Assembly: GCF_049847105.1 (NCBI RefSeq)
Contig: NZ_JBNCNS010000004.1
Location: forward strand, 248,001 to 312,000
Reading direction: 5' to 3'
Source of the DNA: Gordonia sp049847105
Lineage (GTDB): Bacteria > Actinomycetota > Actinomycetes > Mycobacteriales > Mycobacteriaceae
Length of the DNA stretch: 64,000 nucleotides
How positions within the stretch are numbered: position 1 is the stretch's first letter; each line of letters starts with the position of its first letter. A model generated the notes under the pieces. It was given only the letters and a program-made list of their open reading frames with translations. It was not told where the DNA came from and searched no databases. Shown piece by piece: positions 1 to 8,335 of the stretch. The position numbers and the translations under genes are program-made.

Positions 1-936
1 GGCGTTCACCGCTCGTGCGAACTTGATGACCGAGAAGCCGGCGTCGGCGAGGCCGCGATTCGCCGCCGTCGCGATGGCCGTGCCGTCGTGCGAATCCCAG
101 GCCGCGACGACGTCATCGGTGGTGGCACCGAGTTGACGTTGCAAGGTCCGGAACTGCATCTGCACCTGTGAGGACAGCGTCGGTTGAGTGCCGAACTTCT
201 GGCCGTTCCAGTCCAGCAACACCCATCCGTCCTCCGGATTTCCCTCGACGACAACATAATCGGTGTTGTCCAGCGAGGCGGTCGTCAACAGCTTGATCTT
301 GTCCGCAAGGGTGAGGTTCTGCGCATTGATCATCGTCCAGATCATGATCGTCCCACCGTGGGAGAAGACCACCGCGTTGCGGTCACCGTTGTCGTAGACG
401 GTCTGCAGGGCGCCGTTCACCCGGTCGTTGAACTCATATCCGTTGCTCGCGCCCGGGATCCGCATGTCCAGCTGGCCCGCCATCCAGGCACCCAGGTACA
501 AGGCGTACCCATCGGCCGCCTCAGCCTCCGGAGTGCCCTCGTAGATCCCGGCCTCGATCTCGCGGAACCCCGGCAGCACCTGGATCGGCAGACCCAGATA
601 CTGGGACATGGGCGCTGCGGTGAGCTGCGTCCGCACCATGGACGATGCGTAGATCCCGTCGTAGTTGTTGTCCCCCAGCAACTGCGCTACGGCCTTCGCC
701 TGTTGCTGCCCCTTCTCGGTGAGGACAGGCCCGGGGACGGAGGTGTCGATCAGACCCGAGGCATTACCTTCGGACTCGCCGTGCCGGACAAACGTCACCT
801 GCATCATCTCTGCAGCCGAGGCCGGCACGGCCGCGAGCAGGATGACGACGGCCGAAGCCATCAAGGTGAGCAGGGCGCGCCATCGTAAGACGCGTCGGCG
901 CCGGGATGGTCCGGGCTGAACAAGGCGGTATGTCAT
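1..936 (-). CDS. Secreted histidine phosphatase (phosphoglycerate-mutase fold), partial
   Basis: The frame runs from an ATG at 936 to the left edge without a stop, so the C-terminus lies outside the window. After a basic N-terminus there is a hydrophobic stretch (about residues 20-40) ending in an Ala-rich PASAAE site, which reads as a signal peptide. The mature protein opens with FVRHGESEGN, the phosphohistidine motif of histidine phosphatases. A second family motif, VVFSHGGTI, lies near residue 190. It is probably an exported phosphatase; the substrate cannot be told from sequence. A 9-bp inverted repeat (932-940 and 985-993) overlaps the start region. Sure of the family, unsure of the role. 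Confidence 0.85.
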   Translation of the reverse strand, partial: MTYRLVQPGPSRRRRVLRWRALLTLMASAVVILLAAVPASAAEMMQVTFVRHGESEGNASGLIDTSVPGPVLTEKGQQQAKAVAQLLGDNNYDGIYASSMVRTQLTAAPMSQYLGLPIQVLPGFREIEAGIYEGTPEAEAADGYALYLGAWMAGQLDMRIPGASNGYEFNDRVNGALQTVYDNGDRNAVVFSHGGTIMIWTMINAQNLTLADKIKLLTTASLDNTDYVVVEGNPEDGWVLLDWNGQKFGTQPTLSSQVQMQFRTLQRQLGATTDDVVAAWDSHDGTAIATAANRGLADAGFSVIKFARAVNA

Positions 937-1038
937 ACGTCACTCTCCAGGAGCCGAATGGGACATATCACCCTGGCTCGTCGAACGTATGACCGGCAAC
1001 GACACTTCCCGCTCAGCGGGCACTCAGGAAACGGGAGT

Positions 1039-2001
1039 TCAAGAAAGTGGGTCGGAGCCCTTGTGCGCGCGGTCCAGACCCGGCTGCTGGGTACGGCCGT
1101 AGCCCCGGGGCATGTTCGTGACGTCGGCGGATTCGACCGCCGTGACCGCACCCGAGGAGGCGAGGACGACGCCACCCCCGACCGCGGCGACGAACGCGAC
1201 GATCGCGACCGGGCCCCAACCGGCGCGCGTCACATCGCCCAGCAGCAGGATGCCGACCAGACCGGGAAGTACCGTCTGTCCCACCACCAGGGCGGCGGCC
1301 GCACCGTTGACCGACCCTGTCTGCAACGCCACGGTGAACAGGTAGAAGCCGCAGATCCCGCTGAACAACAATCCGTATAGCGCCGGGTCGGTGAACAGGG
1401 TGCCGGGGTGGAAGGGGTCGAGGCCGTCGAGGATTCGTGATGCCACCGCCATGACGCCGAAGAGCGCCCCGGCGATCAACCCGGTGGCGGCGGCGATGTG
1501 CTTGTGTATCTTGCGCATGACGACGATGCCGAGGCCGAACACGAGCGGCCCGGCCACCAGGACCGCCCAGTGCGTCCAGCGGTCGTCGTCGACGCCCTCG
1601 CGACCGGCCGACACCGCCAGCAGCACCAGTGACGCGATCACCACCGATCCGGCGAGCCAGTCCCGCATGGTCAGCGACACGTGCAGGACGACCATCGCCA
1701 GCAACGCGGTCGCCACCAGTCGCGCCGAGATGATGGTCTGCGACAGGAACAACGGGATCAGCCGGGCCGACAGGATGGTGGAGATGAACCCGACGATGTC
1801 GAAGACGAACCCGATCAGGAACGGCACCGTGAGCATCGTGAGCATTGTGGACCGAAGTGACGGATGGGATTTCGATGATTTCCGGCGTTCTTCCCGGATC
1901 GCCGCGCGGTGCGCGACCTGATCTGCTCCCAGCGCCTGCAGCACTGCTGCCGCGGCAAACGCGATGGAGCCGATCACCGCGATGATGATGCCCGTGGTCA
2001 T
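1039..2001 (-). CDS. DMT-superfamily multi-span membrane transporter
   Basis: This 320-residue protein is built of about nine or ten hydrophobic helices, starting directly with a membrane segment (residues 2-25) followed by a basic loop rich in Arg, Lys and Ser. The helix pattern and length fit the drug/metabolite transporter superfamily (EamA or NIPA-like branches). The substrate is not identifiable. The C-terminal tail of about 35 residues is polar. It lies 27 bp downstream of serS on the same strand and could be read through from it. The family call rests on hydropathy and length, not on a diagnostic motif. Confidence 0.7.
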   Translation of the reverse strand: MTTGIIIAVIGSIAFAAAAVLQALGADQVAHRAAIREERRKSSKSHPSLRSTMLTMLTVPFLIGFVFDIVGFISTILSARLIPLFLSQTIISARLVATALLAMVVLHVSLTMRDWLAGSVVIASLVLLAVSAGREGVDDDRWTHWAVLVAGPLVFGLGIVVMRKIHKHIAAATGLIAGALFGVMAVASRILDGLDPFHPGTLFTDPALYGLLFSGICGFYLFTVALQTGSVNGAAAALVVGQTVLPGLVGILLLGDVTRAGWGPVAIVAFVAAVGGGVVLASSGAVTAVESADVTNMPRGYGRTQQPGLDRAHKGSDPLS

Positions 2002-2028
2002 CCGACGGCGGCTATTCCGTGTGCCGGA

Positions 2029-3285
2029 TCATTTGGGCTCGAGCACTTCGGTGCCCACGAACCGCGCGAGCTCCGGCGGGAGCTTCACCGAGCCATCGGG
2101 CTGCTGGTGGTTCTCCAGGATCGCGACGATCCAGCGAGTGGTCGCGAGGGTACCGTTCAGCGTCGCCGCGATCTGGGGTTTGCCGTTCTCGTCGCGGTAG
2201 CGGATGGACAGCCGCCGCGCCTGAAACGTCGTGCAATTCGACGTCGAGGTGAGTTCCCGGTAGGTGTTCTGGGTCGGCACCCAGGCCTCGCAGTCGTACT
2301 TGCGGGCGGCCGACGAGCCGAGATCTCCACCGGCGACATCGATCACGCGGTAGGGCACGTCGATGGCGGCGAGCATGTCCCTCTCCCAGCCGAGCAGCTT
2401 CTGATGCTCGGCTGCGGCGTCCTCGGGTCTGCAGTAGATGAAGCCCTCGACCTTGTCGAACTGATGCACCCGGATGATGCCGCGGGTGTCCTTGCCGTAG
2501 CTGCCGGCCTCCCGTCGGAAGCAACTCGACCAGCCCGCATAGCGTTTCGGTCCGTCGGCGAGGTCGATGATCTCGTCCGAGTGGTAGCCGGCCATCGGCA
2601 CCTCCGATGTCCCGACCAGATAGAGGTCGTCGTCCGCGAGGTGATAGACCTCGTCGGCGTGGGCTCCGAGAAAACCGGTGCCGCCCATGATCTCCGGCCG
2701 CACCAGCACCGGCGGGATCATCAGGGTGAACCCGTTCGCCACCGCTTTCTGCGCGGCCATGTTCAGCAGTCCGAGCTGGAGCAGGGCGCCTTGGCCGGTC
2801 AGGAAGTAGAAGCGCGATCCGGACACCTTGGCCCCGCGCTCCATGTCGATGAGCCCCAGCGACTCCCCGAGTTCCAGGTGGTCCTTCGGGTCGTCGATCG
2901 TGCGCGGTTCACCGACATGCTCGAGCACCACGTAGTCGTCCTCGCCACCGGCCGGCGCGCCGTCCTCGACCAGATTGGAGATCGCGCGGTGCGCGGCCGT
3001 CGCCGCCTCGTCGGCCGCATGCTGGCGGCCGACCGCGGCCTTCACCTGCTCGGCGAGGTCCTTGCCCTTGGCCAGCAGTGCGGTCTTCTCGTCACCCTGC
3101 GCCTTGCCCACCTGCTTGCCGAGCGCCTTCTGCTCGGACCGCAGCGTGTCGGCCTCGACGATGGCCGACCGTCGTGTGGCGTCGGCGTCGAGCAGGGCGT
3201 CGACCAGGCCTGGATCCTCGCCCCTCGTCCGCTGCGAAGCTCGCACGAGGTCGGGGTTCTCACGAAGAATCTTGAGGTCGATCAC
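2029..3285 (-). CDS. serS: Seryl-tRNA synthetase
   Basis: Cytoplasmic class II aminoacyl-tRNA synthetase that charges tRNA-Ser (and the selenocysteine tRNA). The GTG at 3285 gives 418 residues starting MIDLKILRENPD, matching the usual SerRS N-terminus; the open frame upstream is unrelated in character. Residues 1-105 form the long coiled-coil tRNA-binding arm. The catalytic core follows, with a motif 2 region (GWSSCFRREAGSYGKDTRG) and a C-terminal motif 3 region (ATLNGTLATTRWIVAILEN). In M. tuberculosis the equivalent gene (Rv3834c) occupies the same position. Expected to be essential. Confidence 0.97.
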   Translation of the reverse strand: MIDLKILRENPDLVRASQRTRGEDPGLVDALLDADATRRSAIVEADTLRSEQKALGKQVGKAQGDEKTALLAKGKDLAEQVKAAVGRQHAADEAATAAHRAISNLVEDGAPAGGEDDYVVLEHVGEPRTIDDPKDHLELGESLGLIDMERGAKVSGSRFYFLTGQGALLQLGLLNMAAQKAVANGFTLMIPPVLVRPEIMGGTGFLGAHADEVYHLADDDLYLVGTSEVPMAGYHSDEIIDLADGPKRYAGWSSCFRREAGSYGKDTRGIIRVHQFDKVEGFIYCRPEDAAAEHQKLLGWERDMLAAIDVPYRVIDVAGGDLGSSAARKYDCEAWVPTQNTYRELTSTSNCTTFQARRLSIRYRDENGKPQIAATLNGTLATTRWIVAILENHQQPDGSVKLPPELARFVGTEVLEPK

Positions 3286-3420
3286 GTATGAAACCCTACT
3301 TGAGGTGTGGTTGCGCCCGTAACGGAGTAGCGCCGCCCGCCGATCCTCATCACGACACCTCGCGCCCCGCACTCGCCCGGCGCTCCTCCATCTCTGCCCG
3401 GTCCGGAAAGGACTCCCCGC

Positions 3421-4353
3421 ATGCACGTGACCCGTGCGTTTCTCACGCGTACCGCAACCGTCGCGGCTTCTCTGGTGACCGTCGCGATCGTCGCCGCGGG
3501 TATGGCGATCGTCGAGCTGAGCAGTCCCGACGTGGAGGCCTCCGCGGCGCGCAACGAGCGCGCGGCGTCGGTCGGCCGCCCGGCTGCGAAGTATGTGGCC
3601 TTGGGGAGTTCGTATGCGGCCGGTCCGGGCGCCACCCGGCTGGTGGATCGACGGTGCCTGCGGACCACGGACAATTACCCACACCAGGTCGCCGCCGCCC
3701 GCGGCCTGTCGCTCACCGACGTCACCTGTTCCGGAGCGACCACGGCGAACATTCTCCGGACACCCCAGTCGCCGTACGCCGGCGTCCCGCAGATCACCGC
3801 GGTCACGCCGGACACCGATCTGGTCACCGTCACCATCGGCGGGAACGACCTGGGCTACATCAGCCGCGTCGCCGCGCAAGGCTGCGCGAACACGGTCGCC
3901 GATCTGACACATGGCATTGTGATCAGCGGTTGCCGCGTGGGCGCACGGATCCGTCCGGAGCCGTCGGCTGCCGCCTACCTGGCGGTCGAGCACGCGATCG
4001 TCGAGATCGTCTCCGAGGTCCGTTCCCGCGCACCGCATGCCAAGGTCGTGATCGTCGACTATCCACCTCTGATCGATCCGCACGCGCCGCACTGCAGTCG
4101 GATTCCGTTGACCGCGGCAGAGGTCGCCGAGACCGTACGCGTCCACGACGGGCTGGTCGCCGCGACAGCGCGCGCTGCCCGCAGCTCCGGGGCCGCGCTG
4201 GTGACCGCTTCGAAAACCGGCGCCGCGCACACGGCGTGCTCGGCGACACCGTGGCTGTCGGGATTCGAGCCGCCCGCGCCGTATCATCCGACGGAGCTCG
4301 GTAAATCGGGTGTTGCACAACTGGTTCTGCGCGTGCTGAACCGGGCGGGCTGA
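3421..4353 (+). CDS. Secreted SGNH-family esterase/lipase
   Basis: 310-residue protein with an N-terminal hydrophobic segment (about residues 10-34), likely a signal peptide or anchor. Block I of SGNH hydrolases is present as ALGSSYAAGPG (nucleophile Ser near residue 63), block III as TIGGNDLGY, and a C-terminal PYHPTELG segment supplies the catalytic His. Cysteines are spaced as in secreted Streptomyces and mycobacterial lipases of this fold, suggesting disulfides. It probably hydrolyses acyl esters in the envelope or medium. Divergent from serS, with a 135-bp gap containing the promoters. The substrate is unknown. Confidence 0.9.
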   Translation: MHVTRAFLTRTATVAASLVTVAIVAAGMAIVELSSPDVEASAARNERAASVGRPAAKYVALGSSYAAGPGATRLVDRRCLRTTDNYPHQVAAARGLSLTDVTCSGATTANILRTPQSPYAGVPQITAVTPDTDLVTVTIGGNDLGYISRVAAQGCANTVADLTHGIVISGCRVGARIRPEPSAAAYLAVEHAIVEIVSEVRSRAPHAKVVIVDYPPLIDPHAPHCSRIPLTAAEVAETVRVHDGLVAATARAARSSGAALVTASKTGAAHTACSATPWLSGFEPPAPYHPTELGKSGVAQLVLRVLNRAG

Positions 4354-4360
4354 GGGCGGG

Positions 4361-4440
4361 GGTCTCGATACGCCACTCCCGGGCTCGCGGCTACTCGACC
4401 GGCGGAGTGGTCGCAGGCTCGCGGCTACTCGACCGGGGGC
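4361..4440. repeat. REP-like repeat with two copies of a 21-bp motif
   Basis: The segment begins GGTCTCGATACGCC and contains two identical 21-bp copies (4382-4402 and 4416-4436) of a motif with core GGCTCGCGGCTACTCGACC. By recollection, very similar GGTCTCGATACGC...CTACTCGACC elements are scattered between genes in Gordonia and related genomes. The second copy supplies the stop codon of the ankyrin gene. Confidence 0.65.
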
Positions 4441-4856
4441 TCCCAGAATCGGACATAGTCGGCGCGATCGAACATCTGGGCGGCGTCGTGCGCCGACGGC
4501 GCGCCCGCGTACGGGTCGGCCCCGCCGCGCACCAGGATCTCCACCACGTCGTCGTAGCCCTTGAACACAGCACCGGCCAGCGGCGTCTGCCCCTTGTCGT
4601 TGGCGACGTTCGCGTCCGCGCCGTGGTCGAGCAACGCGGTCACCGTCGGCGCCGACCCGTGATACGCGGCGAGCATCAGCAACGAATCCCCCGCCTGGTT
4701 CCGCAGATCGACGGGCACCCCGGCCTCCAGGTAGGCCCGCAGTGTCTCGGCATCGCCGGCCCGGGCCATGTCGAAGAGCCGACCGGCCAGTTCGGCGATG
4801 TCGTCGGGGACCTCGGCGCCGGCCTCGTTCGGGTGGTCGGGGTTGTCGGGGGTCAC
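4425..4856 (-). CDS. Small ankyrin-repeat protein
   Basis: 143 residues from a GTG at 4856; the longer open frame upstream has no protein-like character and runs opposite a real gene. Three ankyrin repeats are visible (about residues 25-120): one with GDAETLRAYLEAGVPVD, one with SLLMLAAYHGSAPTVTALL, and one with GQTPLAGAVFKGYDDVVEIL. Such proteins mediate protein-protein contacts; no partner is evident. The C-terminal WEPPVE and the TAG stop fall inside the neighbouring REP-like repeat, so the 3' end may have been remodelled by it. Confidence 0.85.
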   Translation of the reverse strand: MTPDNPDHPNEAGAEVPDDIAELAGRLFDMARAGDAETLRAYLEAGVPVDLRNQAGDSLLMLAAYHGSAPTVTALLDHGADANVANDKGQTPLAGAVFKGYDDVVEILVRGGADPYAGAPSAHDAAQMFDRADYVRFWEPPVE

Positions 4857-4916
4857 GGGCGCGAGTCTAGTGGCGCAATTCCGGCGCCAGGCGATCGTCG
4901 CCGCTCGGCAGCGGTA

Positions 4917-4966
4917 CGACGGAGGCACGACGGAGGGCACGACGGAGGGCACGACGGAGGGCACGG
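4917..4966. repeat. Short 12-bp tandem repeat
   Basis: About four copies of a 12-bp unit (ACGACGGAGGGC) lie in the 153-bp gap between the divergent ankyrin and septum-formation genes. It is non-coding and may add length variation to that promoter region. Confidence 0.7.
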
Positions 4967-5009
4967 CAGGGGTACTACGCCCTCCCGACAACAGGCATGA
5001 TGGATCCCG

Positions 5010-6230
5010 ATGAACGACGACGACCCCACTCCCGACGACGCCGACGACTGGGTGCGCCTCCCCGGCGACGACGACACCGACCGTGTGGACGTCGTCGACG
5101 ATTCCCCAGGCGAGGGGCAGCCGACCGGCGGCGACGCCGAACCGGACGAGGCGACGAAGCCCAGCGGATGGCTCACCACCATGCTGGCCCACCCCACCCG
5201 CGTGGTGTTGTCGGCGGTGGTGATCGGTGCGATCGTGGCCGGCGGCATCGCGCTCGCGATGGGGGTCTTCAACGACAGCGGCAGCGTGGGCGGGACCGAC
5301 ATCGGCGAGAACGAACGGATCGCCCAGAACGCCTTCACGAAGTCGGTGACCGGGGATTGCCTGGATTGGCCCGCCGGCGACCCCGGCAACCCCAGCAAGG
5401 TCGGCTGCGATCAGAAACACCGATTCGAGGTCGCCGGACCGCTGGACACCGCAGTGCTGCCCGGCTCGGAGTTCGGCGAATCCGCCGTGTGGCCGGGTAC
5501 CGAACGATTCGCCGCGATCCGCGACGAGCAGTGCCCGGTGATGGTCGACCAGTACCTGGACGGACGACTCGATCCGCAGGGACGGTTCTCGGTCGGCATG
5601 ATGTACCCGTCGCAGGTGCAGTGGGACAAGGGTGCCCGGGAACTGCGCTGCGGAGTCCAGCAGACCGGGAAGGACGGCGCCCCGGATCAGTTCGTCGGAC
5701 GCGTCGGCGACCAGGACCAGTCCTTCCAGTGGCCTGCCGGCACCTGCATCGGGATCGACCGGGCGACCAGGAAGCCGACCGGGACCACGGTCAACTGCAC
5801 CGAGGCACACGCGTTCCAGACCACCGGCACGGTCTCCCTCGCGCCACGGTTCGGCGATCGACTCTCGGGCAAACCGTGGCCGGCGGCCCAACAGCAGAAC
5901 GACTACCTGCAATCCATCTGCCCGGTCCAGGCGAACAGATTCCTCGGCGGCAAGAACAAGCTGGACGCGACCACCCTGAACGTGCAGTGGTCGGTGCTGT
6001 CGGAGCCCAGTTGGCTCGCCGGCAGCCGAACGGTCGTCTGCTACCTGGGCCTTCCCGACGCGGGCGGGTTCGCCACGCTGGTCGGCGATGCCCGGTCCAC
6101 CCTTCTCATCAACGGCAAACTCCCGGTCCCGCCGCCGCAGGCGCCCCCCGGCCGCGCGTTGCCGACACCGGTTCCCCTCCCGCCCGGCGTGGAGCCCAAC
6201 CCGATCGAGACGCCGGCTCCGGCCGGGTGA
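5010..6230 (+). CDS. Septum-formation family membrane protein (Rv3835-like)
   Basis: 406 residues. Residues 1-55 are acidic and cytoplasmic-looking, residues about 65-85 form one transmembrane helix, and the rest is an extracytoplasmic region with paired Cys residues (GDCLDWP, KVGCDQKHRFEVAG; then GTCIGID, VNCTEAHAFQTTG). That repeated Cys/His pattern is the Septum_form domain of actinobacterial membrane proteins. The C-terminus is Pro-rich. By position and architecture it corresponds to M. tuberculosis Rv3835. It is probably co-transcribed with the zincin gene 4 bp downstream. A role in cell-envelope or division work is inferred from the family name only. Confidence 0.85.
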   Translation: MNDDDPTPDDADDWVRLPGDDDTDRVDVVDDSPGEGQPTGGDAEPDEATKPSGWLTTMLAHPTRVVLSAVVIGAIVAGGIALAMGVFNDSGSVGGTDIGENERIAQNAFTKSVTGDCLDWPAGDPGNPSKVGCDQKHRFEVAGPLDTAVLPGSEFGESAVWPGTERFAAIRDEQCPVMVDQYLDGRLDPQGRFSVGMMYPSQVQWDKGARELRCGVQQTGKDGAPDQFVGRVGDQDQSFQWPAGTCIGIDRATRKPTGTTVNCTEAHAFQTTGTVSLAPRFGDRLSGKPWPAAQQQNDYLQSICPVQANRFLGGKNKLDATTLNVQWSVLSEPSWLAGSRTVVCYLGLPDAGGFATLVGDARSTLLINGKLPVPPPQAPPGRALPTPVPLPPGVEPNPIETPAPAG

Positions 6231-6234
6231 GCCG

Positions 6235-6585
6235 ATGCCGATCCAGATGTCCGACGACGAGTTCGACGGGCTGGTGTCCGACGCTCTCGACACCATCCCG
6301 TCGGAGTTGACCGACAACATGTCGAATGTGGTGATCCTCGTCGAGGCGCACAACCCCGAGGAGCCGACCATCCTCGGCCTCTATCATGGCGTCGCGCTCA
6401 CCATGCGAGACCACGAGTACGGCGGCTACCTTCCGGACACCATCACCGTCTACCGCGAACCGATCCTGGCGATGTGCCGCGACCGCGACGAGGTGGTCCG
6501 CGAGGTCGCCGTGACCGTGATCCACGAGATCGCCCACCATTTCGGCATCGACGACGCCTGGCTGCACGCCAACGGCTGGGGCTGA
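6235..6585 (+). CDS. Small zincin-like metallopeptidase (Rv3836-like)
   Basis: 116 residues containing VTVIHEIAHHFGID, the HExxH zinc-binding motif with a downstream acidic residue typical of the minimal zincin-like family. No signal peptide or membrane segment is seen, so it should be cytoplasmic. The ATG is 4 bp after the septum-formation gene stop, indicating one transcript. The same pair (Rv3835-Rv3836) is found in M. tuberculosis. The substrate is unknown. Confidence 0.88.
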   Translation: MPIQMSDDEFDGLVSDALDTIPSELTDNMSNVVILVEAHNPEEPTILGLYHGVALTMRDHEYGGYLPDTITVYREPILAMCRDRDEVVREVAVTVIHEIAHHFGIDDAWLHANGWG

Positions 6586-6602
6586 GAGTTCAGGCTGGGC
6601 GA

Positions 6603-7265
6603 TCAGCCCATCGGGTCGGTCACGAGCGGTTCGTCGACCGTCGGGCCGAACGGACCGGTGACGGCGCCCCACCGGTGCAGACGCCACAGGCCGTCGACGT
6701 ACTCGAGTTCGATGCTGCCGGTGTTCTGCAGATGCGTGCTCGCCGCAAAGGTCGGGTCGACACCGGCGAGCCGTGCCGCGATCAGGCGGATCGCAGCGCC
6801 ATGACTGACCACATAGACATCGCGCTGATCGGGTCCGACCAGGTGCCGGGTGGTGAGATCGTCGATCACCGGCAGATAGCGTTCGTAGACCATCGCGAGT
6901 GATTCGCCACCCGGGATGCGTGCCTCGATGTCACCTCGGTGCCAGCGGTCCACGATGTCCTTGAACACGCCGTGGGCGTCGTCGTCGGAGCGGTCCTCGA
7001 GCTCGCCCACCTGGACCTCGTGGATGCCGTCGGCGACGTCCGGGTTCGTTCCCCACACCGATCCGATCAACTCGGCCGTCTGCTGGGCACGTCGCGCCAC
7101 CGAACTGACCAGGACCACCCGATCGTCGGGTGTGTGTTCCAAGGCGAACCGCACGCCCTGGCGTCCGCCGAAATCCGTCAGACCGGCGCCGGGCAGCGCG
7201 GTGTCGAGCCGTCGCATCACGTTCGACGTGGTCTCGCCGTGCCGGACCAGGTGCAGCCGCGCCAC
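6603..7265 (-). CDS. Histidine phosphatase / phosphoglycerate-mutase family (Rv3837c-like)
   Basis: The GTG at 7265 is preceded by a GGAGGT ribosome site and gives 220 residues beginning VARLHLVRHGETTSN, so the RHG motif falls at the expected N-terminal position. Other family landmarks are SSVARRAQQTAE and VVSHGAAIRL. The start codon overlaps the pheA stop by one base, so translation is coupled to pheA. In M. tuberculosis Rv3837c also follows pheA. The substrate may be a phosphorylated metabolite; true glycolytic mutase activity is unlikely given the short length. Confidence 0.9.
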   Translation of the reverse strand: MARLHLVRHGETTSNVMRRLDTALPGAGLTDFGGRQGVRFALEHTPDDRVVLVSSVARRAQQTAELIGSVWGTNPDVADGIHEVQVGELEDRSDDDAHGVFKDIVDRWHRGDIEARIPGGESLAMVYERYLPVIDDLTTRHLVGPDQRDVYVVSHGAAIRLIAARLAGVDPTFAASTHLQNTGSIELEYVDGLWRLHRWGAVTGPFGPTVDEPLVTDPMG

Positions 7266-8206
7266 TACCGGACCTCCCCGCGGCGCAGGGCGGCGAACCA
7301 GGCGGCGCTGTCGGACGGATCCGGCGGCGGCGCCCCGGTGCCGCGATCGACCGGCCACGAGCCCAGGTAGGTCACCCGCTCACACCGTCGGTACAGGGCA
7401 CGCAACGCCTCGCCGACCGCGTCGTCGTCGAGGTGACCGACGGCGTCGAGGTAGAACCGGTAGGACCCGGGTACGTCTCGCCGGGGACGCGACTCGATAC
7501 GGGTCAAATCGATTCCCCGCGAGGCGAATTCGTTCATCGCGGACATCAGGCTGCCCGGCACGTTGGGGAGGTCGAGGATCACCGAGGTGCGGTCGGCGCC
7601 GGTCGCGGACGGCGGCGGCCCGGGACGCCCGATCAGGAGGAAGCGGGTGTAGGCGTCGTCGGCGTCGGCCACCCCGTCGGCCAGGGTCACCAGCCCCGAC
7701 AACCCGGCCGCCGGCGAGGTCGTCACCGCGGCATCGGCGCGTTGCGCCGCGACGTCGGCGGCGGCCGCCGCGTTCGACGACGCCGTCACGAACTGGGCGT
7801 TCGGATAGAGCTTCTCGACCGATTCACGCACCTGCGCGGCGGCGACCGGATAAGCGGCGAGGCTGCGCACCTCGGTGGCGGGGATCGGCGTCCGGGCGGC
7901 GATGGTGAACGCGACATCGAGGACCACCTCGGCGAACACCTGCACGCGGCCCGCGGTGCCCGGACCGGGCGGGACCAGCGCATCCGCGGTGGCCGGAACG
8001 GCTCCCTCGACGGAACTCTCGATCGGTACGCACCCGAAATCGGCGACCGCCCCACGAACCATCTCGATGGTCGCCGCCGGACTCTTCGCCGCGATCTTCT
8101 GCGCGTCACCAGCCGTTCGTGGCAACTGCACGCCCGAGGCGAGCACCTTGTCGAGGGCGATCTCGGTGAAGGTCCCCGATGGCCCGAAATATGCGAACAC
8201 TGTCAC
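7265..8206 (-). CDS. pheA: Prephenate dehydratase
   Basis: Converts prephenate to phenylpyruvate in phenylalanine synthesis. The GTG at 8206 gives 313 residues starting MTVFAYFGPSGTFTE, the usual N-terminus; the additional 27 codons upstream look unrelated. The catalytic domain (residues 1-185) holds the TRFLLIG segment with the active-site Thr. The ACT regulatory domain follows (residues about 200-280), with the ESRPRR motif that senses phenylalanine. An IdeR-type box lies 89 bp upstream, between this gene and the divergent DUF2470 gene. Confidence 0.95.
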   Translation of the reverse strand: MTVFAYFGPSGTFTEIALDKVLASGVQLPRTAGDAQKIAAKSPAATIEMVRGAVADFGCVPIESSVEGAVPATADALVPPGPGTAGRVQVFAEVVLDVAFTIAARTPIPATEVRSLAAYPVAAAQVRESVEKLYPNAQFVTASSNAAAAADVAAQRADAAVTTSPAAGLSGLVTLADGVADADDAYTRFLLIGRPGPPPSATGADRTSVILDLPNVPGSLMSAMNEFASRGIDLTRIESRPRRDVPGSYRFYLDAVGHLDDDAVGEALRALYRRCERVTYLGSWPVDRGTGAPPPDPSDSAAWFAALRRGEVR

Positions 8207-8294
8207 GACAAGATCGTAGTCGAGCGGGCGCTCTGCCCAGTTCGCCTTCGGACCGGCCCGAACGAAAACGTTGACGAGCAAGGCCATAGTCTTT

Positions 8295-8313
8295 TAGGTT
8301 AGGTTTACCTTCA
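8295..8313. promoter_or_regulatory. IdeR/DtxR iron box
   Basis: The 19 bases TTAGGTTAGGTTTACCTTC match 15 of 19 positions of the IdeR consensus TTAGGTTAGGCTAACCTAA, including the whole left half. The site sits between pheA and the DUF2470 gene (Rv3839-like). In M. tuberculosis this same intergenic region is known to carry an IdeR site. Iron-dependent control of the DUF2470 gene is therefore likely; the effect on pheA is uncertain. Confidence 0.85.
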
Positions 8314-8335
8314 TTGATCGAGAGCGAGGGAGCGC

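Noticed and set aside
4857..6371. N-terminal extension of the ankyrin protein over the septum-formation gene
   Set aside because: The extension lies antisense to a clear gene and has no ankyrin character. The GTG at 4856 gives a normal start.
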